Below are positions 31,401 through 39,856 of a DNA stretch of 64,000 bases, piece by piece. The stretch comes from Duganella guangzhouensis. Lineage in GTDB: Bacteria > Pseudomonadota > Gammaproteobacteria > Burkholderiales > Burkholderiaceae_D. The stretch lies in NCBI RefSeq assembly GCF_009674535.1, contig NZ_WKJK01000006.1, forward strand, positions 124,001 through 188,000, in the 5' to 3' direction. The notes below the pieces were generated by a model, which did not search any database, was not told the DNA's origin, and saw only the letters and a list, made by a program, of their open reading frames with translations. The position numbers and the translations under genes were made by a program. Every line of letters begins with the position of its first letter. Position 1 is the first letter of the stretch.

Positions 31401-32032
31401 ACGCACTTCATCGACACCCACAGCCCGGTGTAGCGGCTCATGGCCCATGCGTGCAAGCCGTAGTCGATATACTCCTGCACTGACGATGGATACAGCACCG
31501 GTATGCCGCAGGCGTTCAGGATATGGTCCGATTGGTGCGCGGTGGACGAGGACTTGGCCGCATGATCATCGCCGGCCAGCACCAGCACGCCGCCATGCTG
31601 CGCGGAGCCGGCGTTGTTGGCATGCTTGAAAACGTCGCCGCAGCGGTCCACGCCCGGCCCTTTGCCGTACCACATGGCGAACACGCCATCGTACTTGGCA
31701 TCCTTGAACAGATTGGTTTGCTGGGTGCCCCAGACGGCGGTCGCCGCCAGGTCTTCATTCATCCCGGGATGGAATTTGACGTGATGTTCGTCGAGGTACT
31801 TCTTGGCCTTCATCGCCGTCATGTCGACGCTGGTGACCGGGGAACCGCGATAGCCGGTGATATAGCCTGCGGTGTTCAGGCCAGCTTTCAAATCGCGCTC
31901 GCGCTGCATCATCGGCAGGCGTATCAGCGCTTGCGTGCCGGTCATGAAAGCGCGGCCGCGTTCCAGGGTCCATTTATCGTCCAACGTAATGTCGGCCGGA
32001 TCCAATAGCAAACCCTTTTGAGGTGCATTCAT
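28460..32032 (-). CDS. Indolepyruvate:ferredoxin oxidoreductase, fused large-subunit form
   Basis: 1190 residues. It oxidatively decarboxylates aryl-pyruvates (transamination products of Trp, Phe, Tyr) to aryl-acetyl-CoA with TPP and Fe-S clusters, passing electrons to ferredoxin. In order: N-terminal alpha-like region, a TPP-binding half containing GCPHNSSTKVPEGSRA and LGDGTYFHSG, a ferredoxin-like cysteine cluster CEGCGDC (about residue 660), a gamma-subunit domain beginning ITGIGGTGVVTVGQ (about 745), and a long C-terminal DUF6537-like tail. Archaeal enzymes use separate IorA and IorB; here they are one chain, as in other aerobic proteobacteria. TTGGAG precedes the ATG. hpd lies just upstream on the same strand. 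Confidence 0.93.
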   Translation of the reverse strand: MNAPQKGLLLDPADITLDDKWTLERGRAFMTGTQALIRLPMMQRERDLKAGLNTAGYITGYRGSPVTSVDMTAMKAKKYLDEHHVKFHPGMNEDLAATAVWGTQQTNLFKDAKYDGVFAMWYGKGPGVDRCGDVFKHANNAGSAQHGGVLVLAGDDHAAKSSSTAHQSDHILNACGIPVLYPSSVQEYIDYGLHAWAMSRYTGLWVSMKCVTDIIESGAVVDFDPDRVQIQLPTDFELPEGGLNIRWPDTVLDMEVRMNSYKWYAALAYCRANKLNKIIWDSPKPKIGIITAGKSYLDTRQALADLGIDEQAAADIGIRLYKIGMTWPLEAEGVQEFAKGLEEILVVEEKRQILEYALKEELYNLRDDQRPRVVGKFDDTGEWSNHGKTGHGDWLLPATYELNPAQIARAIASRIAHYCHGHPVAQRVQERIAYLEAKEAALKSLPVKANPQTDRTPFFCSGCPHNSSTKVPEGSRALAGIGCHYMVLWMDRETSTFTHMGAEGVTWVGQAPFTNEKHVFTNLGDGTYFHSGILAIRAAVAAKVNITYKILFNDAVAMTGGQAFDGPLDPGMISRQIAAEGVSPIIVVTDEPEKYPSDYNWAPGVTVRHRSELMDVQRELRDKPGVSAMIYDQTCASEKRRRRKRNEYPDPAKRAVINEAVCEGCGDCSVQSNCLSVEPLETELGRKRQINQSSCNKDFSCTTGFCPSFVTVEGGALKKPKKAAVGDAPQMALPMPVLPSTAQPFGILITGIGGTGVVTVGQILAMAAHVENKGAIVLDMSGLAQKGGPVMSHVRLADHQSDLHSTRVGTGSADLVIGCDQIVTASRDALSRMGEGRTHAIVNSSGATTAAFVKNPDWQFPDAGSRGEILRACGNDHVDFIDGGQIASALMGDSIATNMFMLGYAFQKGHVPLSEAALIKAIELNGVSVAFNKAAFHWGRTAAHDLASVTKLTTPAKVIEFKRIQTLDDIVTKRIELLIAYQNADYAKQYKSFIDEVHAAETKLGKGTRLSEAVARYYYKLMAYKDEYEVARLYTDGAFQQKIAGMFEGEYQLKFHLAPPILAKTDAQGHLIKKQYGPWMMKAFGVLAKFKGLRGTALDPFGRTAERKMERALIAEYRQTIASLLPKLTAENLAQAVAIASIPEDIRGYGHVKERHLNAAKQKQASLLASFGKPVATPASASEAAAPHAA

Positions 32033-32138
32033 TTCTTTGTCTCCAATTTTTTGAATCAGCGCGACAGTGCCGGCTAGGCTTTGCCGCGTTCACGCCGGTG
32101 CTCCGTCTATGTGCTTTGCTACCGGCTTTGGTACTACT

Positions 32139-33236
32139 CTACTCCTTTAGCACACCCCTTTTGATTTGATCCAGTTCGATCGATTCAAACAGCGCGCGGA
32201 AATTGCCTTCACCGAAGCCCTGGTCACCCTTGCGCTGGATGATCTCGAAGAAGATCGGGCCGATCACGTTCTGGGTAAAAATCTGCAGCAGCAGCTCGCG
32301 TTCGTTCTCGCTGCTGTGGCCATCGATCAGAATGCGCAGGCGGCGCAGCTCTTCCAGCCGCTCGCCGTGGTTCGGCAAGCGACGGTTCACCAGTTCGTAA
32401 TAGGTCTCGATGGTGTCCTGGAACTGAATGCCATCGTGCTTCATGCCCTCGACCGAGGTGTAGATATCATCGCTGCCCAGCGCGATGTGCTGGATGCCCT
32501 CGCCGTGGTACTCGTCCAGATACTCGGCGATCTGCGACTTGTCGTCCGACGATTCGTTGATCGGAATGCGCACCTTGCCGCATGGGGAAGTCATGGCTTT
32601 CGACTTCAGGCCGGTCAGCTTGCCCTCGATGTCGAAATAGCGGATCTCGCGGAAGTTGAACATCTTCTCGTAAAAGTCCGCCCACTCCTTCATGCGGCCG
32701 CGATGAACGTTGTTGGTCAGGTGATCGATATAGGTCAGGCCACGGCCGACCGGATGCGGATCAGCACCCGGAATCGCCACGAAGTCGACGTCATAGATGC
32801 TGATGTCACCGATGCCGCCCTGCTGGCCATTCTTGCCGCGCCAGCGGTCCACCAGATAAATCAGCGAATCGCCCACGCCTTTAATCGCCGGGATGTTCAG
32901 CTCCATCGGGCCGGTCTTGTTATCGAAGCCCCAGGCGCCCAGTTCCAGCGCGCGCCGGTAGGCAGCGGCGGCGTCCTGCACGCGGATCGCGATCGCGCAC
33001 ACCGAAGGACCATGCTGGCGCGCGAAGCGCTGCGCGAACGAATCCTGCTCGGCGTTGATGATGAAATTGATGTCGCCCTGACGGTACAGCGTCACATCCT
33101 TGTGGCGGTGGCGGGCGATTGCAGTGAAGCCCATGCGCTCAAACAGCGCCCCCAGGGCTTGGGGATCGGGGGCGGCGTATTCGACGAACTCGAAGCCGTC
33201 GGTGCCCATCGGATTGTCCCATGGCTGAAATTGCAT
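32139..33236 (-). CDS. hpd: 4-hydroxyphenylpyruvate dioxygenase
   Basis: Non-haem Fe(II) enzyme that turns 4-hydroxyphenylpyruvate into homogentisate in tyrosine catabolism. It is 365 residues, typical. The iron ligands are visible: H172 in YIDHLTNNV, H250 in GIQHIAL and E331 in FFEIIQR, placed in the C-terminal vicinal-oxygen-chelate domain. It is followed at 106 bp by the aryl-pyruvate oxidoreductase gene, and diverges from an Lrp-family regulator. Together these suggest a regulated aromatic amino acid unit. The later homogentisate pathway genes are not in this window. Confidence 0.96.
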   Translation of the reverse strand: MQFQPWDNPMGTDGFEFVEYAAPDPQALGALFERMGFTAIARHRHKDVTLYRQGDINFIINAEQDSFAQRFARQHGPSVCAIAIRVQDAAAAYRRALELGAWGFDNKTGPMELNIPAIKGVGDSLIYLVDRWRGKNGQQGGIGDISIYDVDFVAIPGADPHPVGRGLTYIDHLTNNVHRGRMKEWADFYEKMFNFREIRYFDIEGKLTGLKSKAMTSPCGKVRIPINESSDDKSQIAEYLDEYHGEGIQHIALGSDDIYTSVEGMKHDGIQFQDTIETYYELVNRRLPNHGERLEELRRLRILIDGHSSENERELLLQIFTQNVIGPIFFEIIQRKGDQGFGEGNFRALFESIELDQIKRGVLKE

Positions 33237-33287
33237 GCAAGTCTCCTTTTTTATAGCGGTCAGTATAGATCCGCCGTCGAAGCATTA

Positions 33288-33301
33288 AATTGCAAACAAT
33301 T
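33288..33301. promoter_or_regulatory. Inverted repeat 1 in the hpd/Lrp control region
   Basis: AATTG-caaa-CAATT, 52 bp upstream of the hpd start. Candidate half of a multi-site Lrp-type operator. Confidence 0.45.
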
Positions 33302-33321
33302 CCCGGCTGCCGCCGTTTTGA

Positions 33322-33334
33322 GCAATAATATTGC
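33322..33334. promoter_or_regulatory. Inverted repeat 2 in the hpd/Lrp control region
   Basis: GCAAT-aat-ATTGC, 26 bp upstream of the Lrp-family start and 34 bases centre to centre from repeat 1. Lrp/AsnC proteins bind AT-rich dyads in helical phase, so the pair is plausible as an operator. Confidence 0.5.
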
Positions 33335-33360
33335 CCTAAATCCGTAACCAAGAGGTATTT

Positions 33361-33882
33361 ATGACCAAAATCGCGCTAGACAAAACCGACCGCAAGATTT
33401 TATCCATCTTGCAGGCCGACGGGCGCCTGTCCAACCAGGACGTGGCCGAACAGGTAGCGCTGTCACCCTCCCCTTGCCTGCGCCGCATCAAGCGCCTGGA
33501 GGAAGCCGGCGTGATCCGCCAGTACGTGGCCCTGCTGGACCCGGACAAGATTGGCCTTGGCCTGCTGGCCTATGTGAACGTGCGGCTGGAAAAACACAGC
33601 GACGCGGCGGCGCACAGCAATGCGCGCGCGCTGGGCGCGCCCAACGCGCCGCCGTCGCCGCGCCAGGACTTTGCCGAATCGGTGGCGCACTGGCCGGAAG
33701 TGGTGGCCTGCTACGCCATGACCGGCGAGATGGACTATCTGCTGCGGGTCCACGTCGAAGACATGGACCACTTCTCACGCTTCATGATGGCGACCCTGCT
33801 GCGCCACCCGGCGGTGCTGGACGTGAAATCCTCGTTCGCCCTGCAGCGCGTCAAGGACACCACCGCGCTGCCGCTGGTGTAA
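33361..33882 (+). CDS. Lrp/AsnC-family transcriptional regulator
   Basis: 173 residues. The N-terminal helix-turn-helix (about 8-60) has LDKTDRKILSILQADGRLSNQDVAE, shown here only to mark the domain start, and the C-terminal RAM/AsnC ligand-binding domain ends in RVKDTTALPL. It is a little longer than the usual 150-160 residues because of an Ala/Pro-rich insert (about 80-102) between the domains. Divergent from hpd across a 124-bp gap with two dyads, so its likely role is amino-acid-responsive control of the hpd/oxidoreductase unit. Confidence 0.93.
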   Translation: MTKIALDKTDRKILSILQADGRLSNQDVAEQVALSPSPCLRRIKRLEEAGVIRQYVALLDPDKIGLGLLAYVNVRLEKHSDAAAHSNARALGAPNAPPSPRQDFAESVAHWPEVVACYAMTGEMDYLLRVHVEDMDHFSRFMMATLLRHPAVLDVKSSFALQRVKDTTALPLV

Positions 33883-33885
33883 GCC

Positions 33886-35097
33886 TTATTGCAGGTTGAG
33901 GCCCAGCTTTTGCAGCGCCTCGCCAATCGGGATGAACAGGCCGATGCCGGCGGCGTCGGCCTTGCGGGCGGCGATGCCGATCAGGCCACCGTCCGCATCC
34001 ACCAGCGGGCCGCCGCTGTTGCCAGGATTGATGGCGACATCGCTCTGGATATAGGTCTGCTCATCGAATTTGCGCACGCCGCTGAACACCCCGCGCGTCA
34101 CGGTGCTGCTCAGCGCCGCGCCAAATGGCGAGCCAATCGCATACACCTCATCGCCGGTCTTGGCGATGGTCTGGCGCACGAACATCGGCACCGGCGGTTC
34201 AATGTCGGTCTTGATCAGCGCCACGTCGCGCGCGGTATCGGTGCGCAGCACCTCGCCCGGCACCGAGTAACCGCCCAGCATGCGGATGCGCACAAACTTG
34301 GCGTCCCCCACCACGTGCTGGTTCGAGATCACATAGCCATCACGGCCGATGTAGAAGCCGGAGCCGCTGACGCCCGCATTCTCCACCGTCACCACGGCGC
34401 TCAGCAGTCCCTTGGAGTTGGTCTTGACGTTTTCCTTGGGCTTGGCGCCGTTCTTCACCGCCAGTGGTTCCAGCGCGACCGTCACCGGCACCGGTGCCTT
34501 GTCGCGGAACGCATCGACGTACGCAGGATCGGCAAACAGCTGGTTCACAACATTGGTCATCAGATTGTCGTAGAACTGGTTTTCCTTGATCTTGCTGTCC
34601 GAGCTGTAGCTGGCGTCGATCGCTCGCGAGTACACCACTTTCTGCAACTGGTTGGAGAACAGTTCGACCTTCAGCGTCACCGACGAGGTGCCGCTCATTT
34701 CCGGTGCGGTGACGCAGATGTTGTTGCTCATGGCGTTCAGCGAGAAGCCGACACGGTAGTCGGCGCCATTGCTGGCGGTGGGGCTGGCAAACGCCGAATC
34801 GTCGGCCGCGTAGCGCGGATAGCCCAGCGCGGTGGAGCGCTCCTGGAACACCTCGACCATGCGACGCGTCAGGTACTGGTCATAGGTTTTGTTGTACGTC
34901 ATATCGGTCGCGCCATTGCAGAACAAGCCGCGCGACACCGTGCCGATCTTGAACGGCGGCTGTATCGTCACGCGCCAGTTTTTCAACTGGGCGGTCTTGG
35001 TCAAACCTTCGGCGGACACATTGATTGGCGTGGCGGCGTGGGCCAGGGGCACGGCCGCCAGGAGCGCGGCGGCAAGCAGGCTGGTGAGCGATTTCAA
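33886..35097 (-). CDS. Exported trypsin-like serine protease (S1C/DegP-type catalytic domain, no PDZ)
   Basis: 403 residues with a signal peptide ending LAHA. The first 220 residues form an unassigned domain. The C-terminal half is a chymotrypsin-fold protease with the full triad: H261 (SNQHVVGDA), D291 (RDVALIK) and S361 (NPGNSGGPL). Unlike DegP/DegQ there is no PDZ domain after it, and the chain ends soon after the catalytic core. Its neighbour is a convergent Lrp gene, three bases away. Probably periplasmic; substrate unknown. Confidence 0.88.
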   Translation of the reverse strand: MKSLTSLLAAALLAAVPLAHAATPINVSAEGLTKTAQLKNWRVTIQPPFKIGTVSRGLFCNGATDMTYNKTYDQYLTRRMVEVFQERSTALGYPRYAADDSAFASPTASNGADYRVGFSLNAMSNNICVTAPEMSGTSSVTLKVELFSNQLQKVVYSRAIDASYSSDSKIKENQFYDNLMTNVVNQLFADPAYVDAFRDKAPVPVTVALEPLAVKNGAKPKENVKTNSKGLLSAVVTVENAGVSGSGFYIGRDGYVISNQHVVGDAKFVRIRMLGGYSVPGEVLRTDTARDVALIKTDIEPPVPMFVRQTIAKTGDEVYAIGSPFGAALSSTVTRGVFSGVRKFDEQTYIQSDVAINPGNSGGPLVDADGGLIGIAARKADAAGIGLFIPIGEALQKLGLNLQ

Positions 35098-35178
35098 TCG
35101 AGATCCCTGAGATATTGTTGTGATTCCACAATATTATCTCAATGATATTCTCAAATCATTGCAGATTGGTAAGGTTGC

Positions 35179-35853
35179 TTATTTGCGGCGAAACAGCCGG
35201 CCCAGCCACTTGGAGGCGATGCGTTTGTTGGCTTTGAGGGTGTAGTCCAGCACCGCGAACTGTTCGTGCAGCGCTTCCTGCAGCATGCTGGCCGGATCGG
35301 CCGGCAGCAGCTTGAGGTAGGCGTCGGCCTCGCCGTAGTCGCGGTGGATTTCCATGCCGGCCTTCTTCGCGATGTGCATCATGGTTTTGTTGGACGACAG
35401 GCAGTGCATGTACAGCGTGTCGACGTCGTTGTTGCGGCAGTGGATGGCGGCGCGCTCGAACAGCCGCGAGCCGACGCCCAGGCCGCGCGCCGATTTATTG
35501 ACCGAGACCCCAAACTCCGCCACCCGCTCCTTCTCGGTGGCGCTGTTCTTCTCATCGCGCGGCGCAAACGCCAGATGGCCAACCGCCACCAATCGGAACA
35601 CCCGGTTGTAGACGCCAAACACCATGTCGCGCGAGAAGTCGATGCGCTTGACGTAAGCCTCCACCTGCTCGTCCGGCAGCACCGAGCCGAAACGCAGCAG
35701 GCGGTCGCTGTCTTCCAGCTCCATGAAATGACGCAGCATGCGGCGCCGGTCACGTTCGCGCAGTTCCTTCACCGGCACCGTCGGCCGGCGTTTGCCGTCC
35801 TTGTCCCGTCCCCAGCGGCGCAGGGGATTCTGGAACAGGTCGGACGAATTCAT
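35179..35853 (-). CDS. GNAT-family N-acetyltransferase
   Basis: 224 residues. The acetyl-CoA-binding motif A reads SARGLGVGSRLFERA (about 134-148), with the motif B strand following. It overlaps the cca stop by four bases (ATGA), so it is translated in the same operon. The C-terminal extension is basic (KANKRIASKWLGRLFRRK). The acceptor substrate cannot be told from sequence. Confidence 0.85.
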   Translation of the reverse strand: MNSSDLFQNPLRRWGRDKDGKRRPTVPVKELRERDRRRMLRHFMELEDSDRLLRFGSVLPDEQVEAYVKRIDFSRDMVFGVYNRVFRLVAVGHLAFAPRDEKNSATEKERVAEFGVSVNKSARGLGVGSRLFERAAIHCRNNDVDTLYMHCLSSNKTMMHIAKKAGMEIHRDYGEADAYLKLLPADPASMLQEALHEQFAVLDYTLKANKRIASKWLGRLFRRK

Positions 35854-37109
35854 GCCGGCGCCCCGTCATCCTCATCGGGCAGCGACAGCGCGGCCTTGAC
35901 CGCAGCCACGCGCGCCTGGTGCACGCGCTCGGGAATGCGCTGCGGTTGTTCGGCGCAGGCGGCGGCGATCTCGCCGGCGTTGACGCCACGTGCCGCCGCC
36001 AGCGCGCGCTCCAGATGCTCCATCTGCGGGAACGGCTTGTCGGCAAAGCTGGCATTGGGACCGATGCGGCCGCGCGAATCGCACTCGGTGGCCTGCAGCA
36101 TTTGCGTGAAGCGCGCCGGCTTGCGGAAGCCGTCGCAACGTTCGAACAGCTTGACGATGGTGTTGGCGCGCAGCTGCAGCGCACGGCCGACGTTGCCGTG
36201 TTCACGCGTGGTCATCACCGCCAGGTCGCGACAGTCGGTCGGCACCCGCAGGCGCTTGCACAGCTGCTCCACCAGCTTGATGCCCAGTTCTTCGTGGCCG
36301 TGATGCGATGGCCATTTGTCGGATGGCGTCACCGCCTTGCCCAGATCGTGCATCAGACTGGCGAAACGCACCGGCAGCTCGCGCTCCAGCGCGGCCGCGC
36401 AATCGACCACCTGCATCACATGCACACCGGTGTCGATCTCCGGATGCCATTGCTCCGGCTGCGGCACGCCCCACAGCGCGTCCAGCTCCGGCAGGATGCG
36501 CGCCAGGGCGCCGCAATCGCGCAGCACTTCGAACATGCGCGATGGCTTGTGTTCCATCAGCCCGCGCGACAATTCCTGCCACACGCGTTCCGCCACCAGC
36601 GCGTCGACCTCGCCATCGGCCACCATCTGTTTCATCAGCGCGTTGGTTTCCGGGGCCACCGTGAAATCGCTGAAGCGCGCGGCAAAGCGCGCCAGTCGCA
36701 GGATGCGTACCGGGTCTTCGGCGAAGGCATCGGAGACATGGCGGAACACGCGCTGTTCGATGTCGCGCTGGCCGCCATACGGGTCGGTCAGCGTGCCATC
36801 GTCGGCGCGGGCGATGGCGTTGATGGTGAGATCGCGCCGCACCAGATCTTCTTCCAGCGTGACGTCGGCCGAAGTGTGGAACACAAAGCCCTTGTAGCCG
36901 GGCGCGGTCTTGCGCTCGGTGCGCGCCAGCGCGTATTCCTCCTGCGTCTGCGGATGCAGGAACACCGGGAAGTCCTTGCCCACCGGGCGGAAGCCTTGGG
37001 CGATCATCTGATCCGGCGTGGCACCCACCACCACATGGTCATGATCCTTGACCGGCAGGCCAAGCAGCGCATCGCGTACCGCGCCGCCGACAACGTAAGT
37101 CCGCATCAT
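35850..37109 (-). CDS. cca: Multifunctional CCA tRNA nucleotidyltransferase
   Basis: Adds or repairs the 3' CCA of tRNAs, 419 residues. The N-terminal class II nucleotidyltransferase has GG at 8-9 and the catalytic Asp pair D22/D24 in KDHDHV. The C-terminal HD domain (MHDLGK, H254-D255) carries the phosphohydrolase activities known for the E. coli-type enzyme. ATG at 37109 follows the GST stop by one base. As the tRNA genes in this window already encode CCA, its role here would be repair. Confidence 0.95.
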   Translation of the reverse strand: MMRTYVVGGAVRDALLGLPVKDHDHVVVGATPDQMIAQGFRPVGKDFPVFLHPQTQEEYALARTERKTAPGYKGFVFHTSADVTLEEDLVRRDLTINAIARADDGTLTDPYGGQRDIEQRVFRHVSDAFAEDPVRILRLARFAARFSDFTVAPETNALMKQMVADGEVDALVAERVWQELSRGLMEHKPSRMFEVLRDCGALARILPELDALWGVPQPEQWHPEIDTGVHVMQVVDCAAALERELPVRFASLMHDLGKAVTPSDKWPSHHGHEELGIKLVEQLCKRLRVPTDCRDLAVMTTREHGNVGRALQLRANTIVKLFERCDGFRKPARFTQMLQATECDSRGRIGPNASFADKPFPQMEHLERALAAARGVNAGEIAAACAEQPQRIPERVHQARVAAVKAALSLPDEDDGAPA

Positions 37110-37110
37110 C

Positions 37111-37830
37111 TTAGTCCGGCATTTCGGCGTCGTGCTTGGGCGCCGTTTCGGTTTCGGCCAACGCCTCGCTGACCCAGCGCGCCACCGCCGGATGCGCCAG
37201 CACGCGCTGGCAGTAGGCGTCCAGCGCCGGCGCCAGCGTCACGCCGTAAGTGCGGAAGCGCATCACCACCGGTGCATAATAAGCGTCGGCGATCGAGAAT
37301 TCTCCGAACAGGAACTGGTGGTGACCAAAGCGCGACAAACACTCTTCCCAGATTTCGCTGATGCGGCCGATGTCGGCCTGGGTGCCCGGCGTGCGGCCCT
37401 TGCCCGGATAGCTGCCGCGAATATTCATCGACATCGAGTTGCGCAGGTCGCTGAAGCCGGCGTGCATCTCGGCGCACACCGAACGCGCGATGGCGCGCGC
37501 CGCCACGTCCTGCGGCCACAGATGCAGCTCGGGGAACTGCTCGGCCAGATATTCGCAGATAGCCAGGCTGTCCCAGATCGTCATCTCTTCGCCAGCCAGC
37601 AGCACCGGCACCCGGCCCGAGGCGGAATAGCTGCATATGCGGTTGGCGGTGTCGTCGCGGTCCAGCAGCACGCGCACTTCCTGGAACGGAATGCCGAAAG
37701 CGACCATCGCCACCCACGGCCGCATCGACCACGACGAGTAGTTCTTGTTGCCGATGACGAGGGTCAGGCCGGGCGAGCGCGCGGCGGCCAGGGTTTGCGA
37801 CAGGCTGGGATCGAGTTGGGTAGTCTGCAT
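37111..37830 (-). CDS. Glutathione S-transferase family protein
   Basis: 239 residues. The thioredoxin-like N-terminal domain contains IGNKNYSSWSMRPW, with the catalytic-type Ser region as in Zeta- and maleylacetoacetate isomerase-like GSTs, and the cis-Pro site SGRVPVLL. An all-helical C-terminal domain includes FSIADAYYAPV. The first 20 residues are not conserved in style, so an internal start is possible. It lies between the lytic transglycosylase and cca in a minus-strand operon. Confidence 0.88.
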   Translation of the reverse strand: MQTTQLDPSLSQTLAAARSPGLTLVIGNKNYSSWSMRPWVAMVAFGIPFQEVRVLLDRDDTANRICSYSASGRVPVLLAGEEMTIWDSLAICEYLAEQFPELHLWPQDVAARAIARSVCAEMHAGFSDLRNSMSMNIRGSYPGKGRTPGTQADIGRISEIWEECLSRFGHHQFLFGEFSIADAYYAPVVMRFRTYGVTLAPALDAYCQRVLAHPAVARWVSEALAETETAPKHDAEMPD

Positions 37831-37852
37831 GACGTTTCCTGTATGGTGTTAA

Positions 37853-39826
37853 TCAGCGCGGGCCGAAACTGGTTTCCTGCTCTTCCTGTTCGGTATAACC
37901 CTTGGGCGAGACATTGCCCAGGCGCGCTTTCAGCGATTGTGGCCGGCCTTCGAACAGCACGGCGTAGTAGGTGGCGTTCGACATCACGTTCTTGACGTAG
38001 GTGCGGGTCTCCGCGTACGGGATCGATTCGATGAACACGGTGCTATCCATCGGCTTGACCAGCGTGGCGCGCCAGGTGCGCAAGCGACCCGGCCCGGCGT
38101 TGTAGGCGGCGGTGGCCAGCACCTCGTTGCCGTCCATATTCCCCAGCACCATATTCAGGTAGTTCGTGCCCAGCATGATGTTGTAACGGATATCGCTCAG
38201 CATCTCCTGCGCGAAGTCGGTCAGGCCGATTTTCTTGGCCACCCAGCGGCCGGTGGACGGCATCACCTGCATCAGGCCCGAAGCGCCGACGTGCGATTGC
38301 GCGTCCATGATGAAGCGCGATTCCTGCCGTATCAGGCCATACACCCAGGCTTTATCCAGGCCCAGCGTCTGCGTGGCCGGATGCATGATGTCGTTGTGCG
38401 GCGACGGGAAGCGCTGCGTGTAATCGACCTGGATACGGGTCCGCTCGGAGGTATTCACCATGCGGTCGAGGATATTGTTCTGGCGCGCGTATTCTGCTGC
38501 GGCCAGGTGTTCGCGCTCGCTCATGCCGCGCAAGCCCCAGTTCCATTCGCGCGTGCCTTCGAAGCGCAGACGCATGCTGAAGAACTTCAACGCGCGCTGG
38601 AAGTTGGGATTGTTGGCGATCGGCGCAATCTCGGCCGGCGTGATCGGCGCGCCCGGCGCCGGAATGGTAATCAGCTTGCCGGTTTCCTCCAGCGCCAGCT
38701 GGCCGTAGTAGTTGGACTGGTCCGAGATGCTGCGCAACAGCTGCAGCGCCTCGCCGGTCGGCTGGCTGGTGACGCCGTCACGCGCCATCAGCGCGCGGCC
38801 CAGCCAGTAGACCCAGGTCTGCTCCCCGCGCAGCGCGGACGGCATGGCGCGGATATTGTTCTCGACCTGCTTCCAGTCGCCGTTACGGAGCGCGATGCGG
38901 GTCTTCCACTGGATCTGGTCGATCGACAGCGGCGCGCCGTTGGAGCGCTTCCAGTAATCGCTGGTTTCCGGCGCCAGCGTGTACGACGATTGCAGCGCGA
39001 TCGCCGCCCACGCTTCCTGCTGCTCCAGCGCCGACATTTTCGGCGCCGCCTTGTTCAGCGCCATGGTCGCCAGCTTGATGCTGGTCTTGGCCAGGCGGCC
39101 GATGGCGACGATGTAAATCTGATGTTCCACCTTGCTGGCGCCGATGCCCTTGGCCGCCGCCACCGCCGGCAGGTCGACCGCTTGCACCGCTTTCTTTTCC
39201 GGTCCGTCCAGCAGCGCGACAATGCGGCGCGCCTGGCCGGTGGCATTGAACTCGCCGGACAAGCGCAGTTGCGCATACAGGTCGTCGGTGTTGAACTGGC
39301 CGTTCTGGTACAGCGTGGCGATCAGGTCGGCGCAGGGCTGGCCGTACACCGATGGAGAGGTCAGCAGCGCGCGCGCGTCGTCGGCCACTTTCTGGCCCTT
39401 GAGCGCGCGCGAGATCAGCGCGTAGCATTTGACCTGGGTATCGTCATTCAGCACGAACAGCGGCAGTTGCTCGTCGAAGTTGGCCCAGTCGCGCTTGCGG
39501 CCCAGCTCCAGCAGCCAGTCGTTGCGCAGGCGGTCGACGATGGCCTGGCCTTCGTAGCGTTTGAAGAAGGCGCGGAAATCGTCCGGCGTGGCATCCTTCA
39601 AATGCGATTTCAGTCGATAATAATCGACGTAGGATGGAATCGCGTAATCGGTCAGGCGGGCGGCGTAGAAATCCGCTTTGCTGGCATCGTCCTGGCGTAC
39701 AGCGTCGCGCAACAGCAGGAAGCTATCGTCGTCCCTGCGGTTATCTGCGCTGATGTCGTCGGCATGGGCAAGCGAGGTAAAGGCAACGACGAAGGCGCCG
39801 GCAATCCATTTCGAAGCAGAAATCAA
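37853..39826 (-). CDS. Soluble lytic murein transglycosylase (Slt70-like)
   Basis: Periplasmic enzyme that cleaves peptidoglycan to anhydromuropeptides, 657 residues from the chosen start. A signal peptide (ISASKWIAGAFVVAFTSLAHA) is followed by a long helical superhelix (about 25-470) and a C-terminal lysozyme-like domain. The catalytic Glu is E502 in RQESRF, with GLMQVMPSTG and AYNAGPGR downstream. The best start is TTG at 39826, directly before the signal peptide and with AGAGAG seven bases upstream; no ATG suits. Only 30 bp separate it from the divergent folate gene. Confidence 0.88.
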   Translation of the reverse strand: MISASKWIAGAFVVAFTSLAHADDISADNRRDDDSFLLLRDAVRQDDASKADFYAARLTDYAIPSYVDYYRLKSHLKDATPDDFRAFFKRYEGQAIVDRLRNDWLLELGRKRDWANFDEQLPLFVLNDDTQVKCYALISRALKGQKVADDARALLTSPSVYGQPCADLIATLYQNGQFNTDDLYAQLRLSGEFNATGQARRIVALLDGPEKKAVQAVDLPAVAAAKGIGASKVEHQIYIVAIGRLAKTSIKLATMALNKAAPKMSALEQQEAWAAIALQSSYTLAPETSDYWKRSNGAPLSIDQIQWKTRIALRNGDWKQVENNIRAMPSALRGEQTWVYWLGRALMARDGVTSQPTGEALQLLRSISDQSNYYGQLALEETGKLITIPAPGAPITPAEIAPIANNPNFQRALKFFSMRLRFEGTREWNWGLRGMSEREHLAAAEYARQNNILDRMVNTSERTRIQVDYTQRFPSPHNDIMHPATQTLGLDKAWVYGLIRQESRFIMDAQSHVGASGLMQVMPSTGRWVAKKIGLTDFAQEMLSDIRYNIMLGTNYLNMVLGNMDGNEVLATAAYNAGPGRLRTWRATLVKPMDSTVFIESIPYAETRTYVKNVMSNATYYAVLFEGRPQSLKARLGNVSPKGYTEQEEQETSFGPR

Positions 39827-39856
39827 AGTGCAACTCTCTAAAGTCTTGAACCAAAT

